A stretch of 7,626 bases of DNA from an uncultured Ruminococcus sp. (lineage in GTDB: Bacteria; Bacillota; Clostridia; Oscillospirales; Acutalibacteraceae), in NCBI GenBank assembly GCA_902762335.1, contig CACWNZ010000065.1, forward strand, positions 1-7,626. Reading direction: 5' to 3'. Made by a program: the position numbers and the translations under genes. A model generated the notes under the pieces. That model worked only from the letters and a program-made list of their open reading frames with translations. It did no database searches and was not told where the DNA came from. Below, piece by piece: positions 5,715 through 7,626 of the stretch. Position 1 is the first letter of the stretch. Each line of letters opens with the position of its first letter.

Positions 5715-6575
5715 ATGAGAGAGGCTCAGTGGAAGGATTACGAGCTCATAGACTGCTCTGACGGTGAGCGTCTCGAACGCTGGGGCGATATAGTGCTTAT
5801 TCGTCCCGACCCTCAGATAATCTGGCGCACGGGGCAAGGCTCGCCCCTGTGGAAGAACGCCCACGCAAGATATATGCGCTCCTCAAGCGGGGGCGGCGCG
5901 TGGCAGTATTATAAAAAGCTGCCCTCGCAATGGAAGATAAGTTATAAGTCGCTGACCTTCGGGATAAAGCCCATGGGCTTCAAGCATACGGGAGTCTTTC
6001 CCGAGCAGGCGGTGAATTGGGATCTTGCATCTGAAAAGATACGCAAAAGCGGACGTCAGCTCAAGGTGCTCAATATGTTCGCCTATACGGGCGCGGCGAC
6101 CTTAGCCTGTCTTGAGGCGGGCGCCGCCGTAACCCACGTTGACGCATCAAAGGGCATGGTGCAATGGGCAAAGGAGAACGCCGCGCTCAGCGGACTTTCG
6201 GATAAGCCCGTAAGATGGCTCGTGGACGACTGTGTAAAGTTCGTTCAGCGCGAGCAGCGCAGGGGCAATAAATACGACGGCATAATAATGGATCCGCCGT
6301 CTTACGGAAGAGGTCCGGGGGGCGAGGTATGGAAGCTTGAGGAACAACTTTACTCACTCGTAGAGCAGTGCCTGCCGATTCTCTCCGATGAGGCGGAGTT
6401 CTTTATACTCAATTCCTACACCACGGGACTGTCTCCTGCGGTAATGGAGTATCTTCTCGGAGTGGAGCTTCAGAAGCGCTTCGGCGGAAGCGTATCGAGC
6501 TCCGAGATAGGTCTGCGCGTCACACAGAGCGGCTTTGCGCTGCCCTGCGGCAGCACCGCGGTATGGACGCGCTGA
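5715..6575 (+). CDS. Class I SAM-dependent methyltransferase, RlmI-like / PF10672 type, substrate unknown
   Basis: This is a 286-residue Rossmann-fold methyltransferase. The N-terminal part (about 1-105) ends in FKHTGVFPEQAVNWD (89-103), typical of a Firmicutes group annotated as RlmI-like rRNA methyltransferases. SAM-binding motif I is VLNMFAYTGAAT (118-129). Motif II acidic residue is D143, motif III is DD (171-172), and motif IV is DPPSYGRG (193-200). The equivalent of RlmI motif VI, which carries a Ser-Cys-Ser in that m5C enzyme, reads ILNSYTTG (231-238) with no cysteine. Methylation of cytosine C5 should therefore not be assumed, and the DPPSY motif would also suit an N-methyltransferase. 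Cytosolic RNA (rRNA) is the likeliest target by family. GGAGG (5703-5707) sits 7 nt before the ATG. The ecfA1 start follows the stop codon by 35 nt, so the two may share a transcript. Confidence 0.85.
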   Translation: MREAQWKDYELIDCSDGERLERWGDIVLIRPDPQIIWRTGQGSPLWKNAHARYMRSSSGGGAWQYYKKLPSQWKISYKSLTFGIKPMGFKHTGVFPEQAVNWDLASEKIRKSGRQLKVLNMFAYTGAATLACLEAGAAVTHVDASKGMVQWAKENAALSGLSDKPVRWLVDDCVKFVQREQRRGNKYDGIIMDPPSYGRGPGGEVWKLEEQLYSLVEQCLPILSDEAEFFILNSYTTGLSPAVMEYLLGVELQKRFGGSVSSSEIGLRVTQSGFALPCGSTAVWTR

Positions 6576-6610
6576 CGTCATAAATATAAGGAAAAGCAAG
6601 GAGCTTGCCG

Positions 6611-7431
6611 ATGAGCGGTTTTATCAGTGTAAGAGATCTGTATTTCAGGTATGACGAAACGGACGATGAAAGCGCCGTCTATGCCCTCAGGGGGATAGAC
6701 CTTGATATAAACAGGGGCGAATTCATCGCCATAGTCGGTCATAACGGCTCGGGTAAATCCACTCTTGCCAAGCATTTCAATTCGCTCTATCTGCCGACCT
6801 CGGGCAAGGTCATCGTTGACGGAACGGATACGGCTGATGAGGAGCATCTTTTTGAGATACGCAAAAAGGTCGGGCTCGTTCTTCAGAATCCCGACAATCA
6901 GATAGTTGCGGGGGTAGTCGAGGAGGACGTCGCCTTCGGCTGCGAAAACCTCGGCATACCGTCAGACGAGATAAGAAGGCGCGTTGACGAGGCTCTGAAG
7001 GCTTCTCGGGCGGGCAGATGCAGAGGGTGGCTATTGCGGGGATAATCGCAATGGAGCCCGAGTGCATAGTGCTTGACGAGCCCACCGCAATGCTCGACCC
7101 GGGCGGGCGCGACGAGGTCATATCCGCCGTCATGAAGCTCAATCGGGAGCGCGGGATTACCGTTATACTTATCACTCACTATATGGAGGAGGCAGTGCTT
7201 GCCGACAGGGTGATAATGACGGACGGCGGCAGGATACTGCTTGACGGCGCGCCGAGGGAGGTATTTTCGCAGGTAGAGCTGCTGAAAAAGCACAGACTCG
7301 ACGTTCCGCAGGCTACAGAGCTGAATTATAAGCTCAGATGCAGCGGGCTGGAGCTGCCCGAATGCGTGCTGACCGAGAGCGAATGCGCAGATGCGATAAT
7401 CAAACTGATTTCAGAAAATAAGACGGTCTGA
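6611..7431 (+). pseudogene. ecfA1: ECF transporter ATPase EcfA1, disrupted by an internal frame-shifting deletion
   Basis: Two frames together make one EcfA1. The first (6611-7003) gives FISVRDLYFRYD, Walker A GHNGSGKST (43-51), the Q-loop LQNPDNQ and the EcfA1-like VVEEDVAFGCENLGIP, ending in VDEALKA. The second frame begins with SGGQMQRVAIAG from 7006 and continues with Walker B CIVLDEPTAMLDP, the H-loop ITHYMEEA and a normal C-terminus to 7431. In intact EcfA1 proteins about 14 residues separate these halves; here only two nucleotides do, so roughly 40 nt (a number leaving remainder 1 on division by 3) are missing and the frame shifts. Upstream-frame translation stops after about 145 residues. 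EcfA1 normally pairs with EcfA2 and the EcfT scaffold to power vitamin or metal uptake. ATG 6611 is preferred over TTG 6605 because AAGGAG (6598-6603) is 7 nt away. It may be a true mutation or an assembly error. Confidence 0.85.
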
Positions 7432-7446
7432 AGCTTTTACAGACCG
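7424..7446 (+). other. Small hairpin at the ecfA1-ecfA2 junction
   Basis: CGGTCTG (7424-7430) and CAGACCG (7440-7446) form a perfect 7-bp stem with a 9-nt loop, covering the ecfA1 stop codon. No T-run follows, so it is not an intrinsic terminator. It might affect RNA processing or translation of ecfA2, or be chance. Confidence 0.35.
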
Positions 7447-7479
7447 ATACGAGAGTTCAAAAGGGGTTGTTCGGGTCAG

Positions 7480-7626
7480 ATGTCCGTAATTAAGGTTGAG
7501 GAGCTGAGCTTCGTGTACGGCGAAGGCACCTCGTTCAGAAAAACCGCGCTTGACAGCGTGAGCTTTGAAATAGAGCAGGGGGAGTTCCTCGGCATAATAG
7601 GGCATACGGGCTCGGGCAAGTCCACT
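7480..7626 (+). CDS. ecfA2: ECF transporter ATPase EcfA2, N-terminal fragment (3' end outside window)
   Basis: The 49 visible codons start at ATG 7480 with MSVIKVEELSFVY and reach Walker A GIIGHTGSGKST exactly at the window edge. The long insertion GEGTSFRKTAL between the first strands and the GIIGHTGSGKS wording are typical of EcfA2, as opposed to GHNGSGKS in EcfA1. Together the two ATPases form the heterodimer that drives energy-coupling-factor importers, with EcfT expected next, out of view. It begins 48 nt after ecfA1 on the same strand. The ribosome binding site is poor: AAGGGG (7461-7466) lies 13 nt away, with a weaker GGG at 7473-7475, so the start is likely but not certain. Confidence 0.88.
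   Translation, partial: MSVIKVEELSFVYGEGTSFRKTALDSVSFEIEQGEFLGIIGHTGSGKST

Noticed and set aside
6573..6580. Perfect 8-bp palindrome TGACGTCA over the methyltransferase stop codon
   Set aside because: It is short, isolated and not placed next to any recognisable promoter; chance is a sufficient explanation.
7018..7431. A separate short ATPase gene starting at ATG 7018
   Set aside because: This ATG is the Met inside the ABC signature SGGQMQ. The frame lacks Walker A and is simply the second half of the broken ecfA1.

Overview
The window looks like chromosomal DNA from a Gram-positive clostridial bacterium, most probably a Ruminococcus-like member of the Oscillospiraceae. The reasons are: an ftsE-ftsX-M23 peptidase cassette; an ECF-transporter ATPase pair (ecfA1-ecfA2); GGAGG-type ribosome binding sites; textbook sigma-A promoters; frequent ATA isoleucine codons at moderate GC content; and a very acidic, serine-rich secreted hydrolase. 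This placement is inferred from gene content and style, not from a database match.

Layout. Positions 2-334 (+) hold the last 110 codons of an SbcC-type nuclease ATPase. It converges on a three-gene minus-strand operon, read from 3734 down to 384: ftsE, ftsX and a secreted coiled-coil M23 peptidase. A long hairpin at 340-374, with T-runs on both sides, can terminate transcription from both directions. ftsE and ftsX overlap by 4 nt (ATGA). ftsX and the peptidase overlap by 11 nt, and the peptidase uses a TTG start behind a strong Shine-Dalgarno. At 3735-3967 lies a divergent regulatory region with two near-perfect sigma-A promoters back to back: TTGACG-N17-TATAAT for ftsE and TTGACA-N17-TATAAT for ilvD. 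ilvD (3968-5635, +) encodes dihydroxy-acid dehydratase and is followed by a 12-bp perfect hairpin. Next come a PF10672/RlmI-like SAM methyltransferase (5715-6575, +), an EcfA1 ATPase gene interrupted by a frame-shifting internal deletion (6611-7431, +), and the start of ecfA2 (7480 to the window end).

How the genes work together. FtsE (ATPase) and FtsX (membrane subunit with an extracytoplasmic loop) form the envelope complex that activates peptidoglycan hydrolases at division. The third gene of the operon is a secreted coiled-coil plus M23 endopeptidase protein and is the obvious hydrolase partner. IlvD is the third enzyme of valine/isoleucine synthesis and has its own promoter. EcfA1/EcfA2 normally form the ATPase dimer of energy-coupling-factor vitamin/metal importers.

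Most of the window is ordinary housekeeping sequence, and I see no clear undescribed system. The points most worth checking are the ecfA1 deletion, the long acidic Ser/Glu region and Cys-containing insertion of the M23 protein, the 50-residue charged tail on FtsE, and the compact leader of ilvD. There are no tRNA, rRNA, CRISPR or transposon features that I can see.
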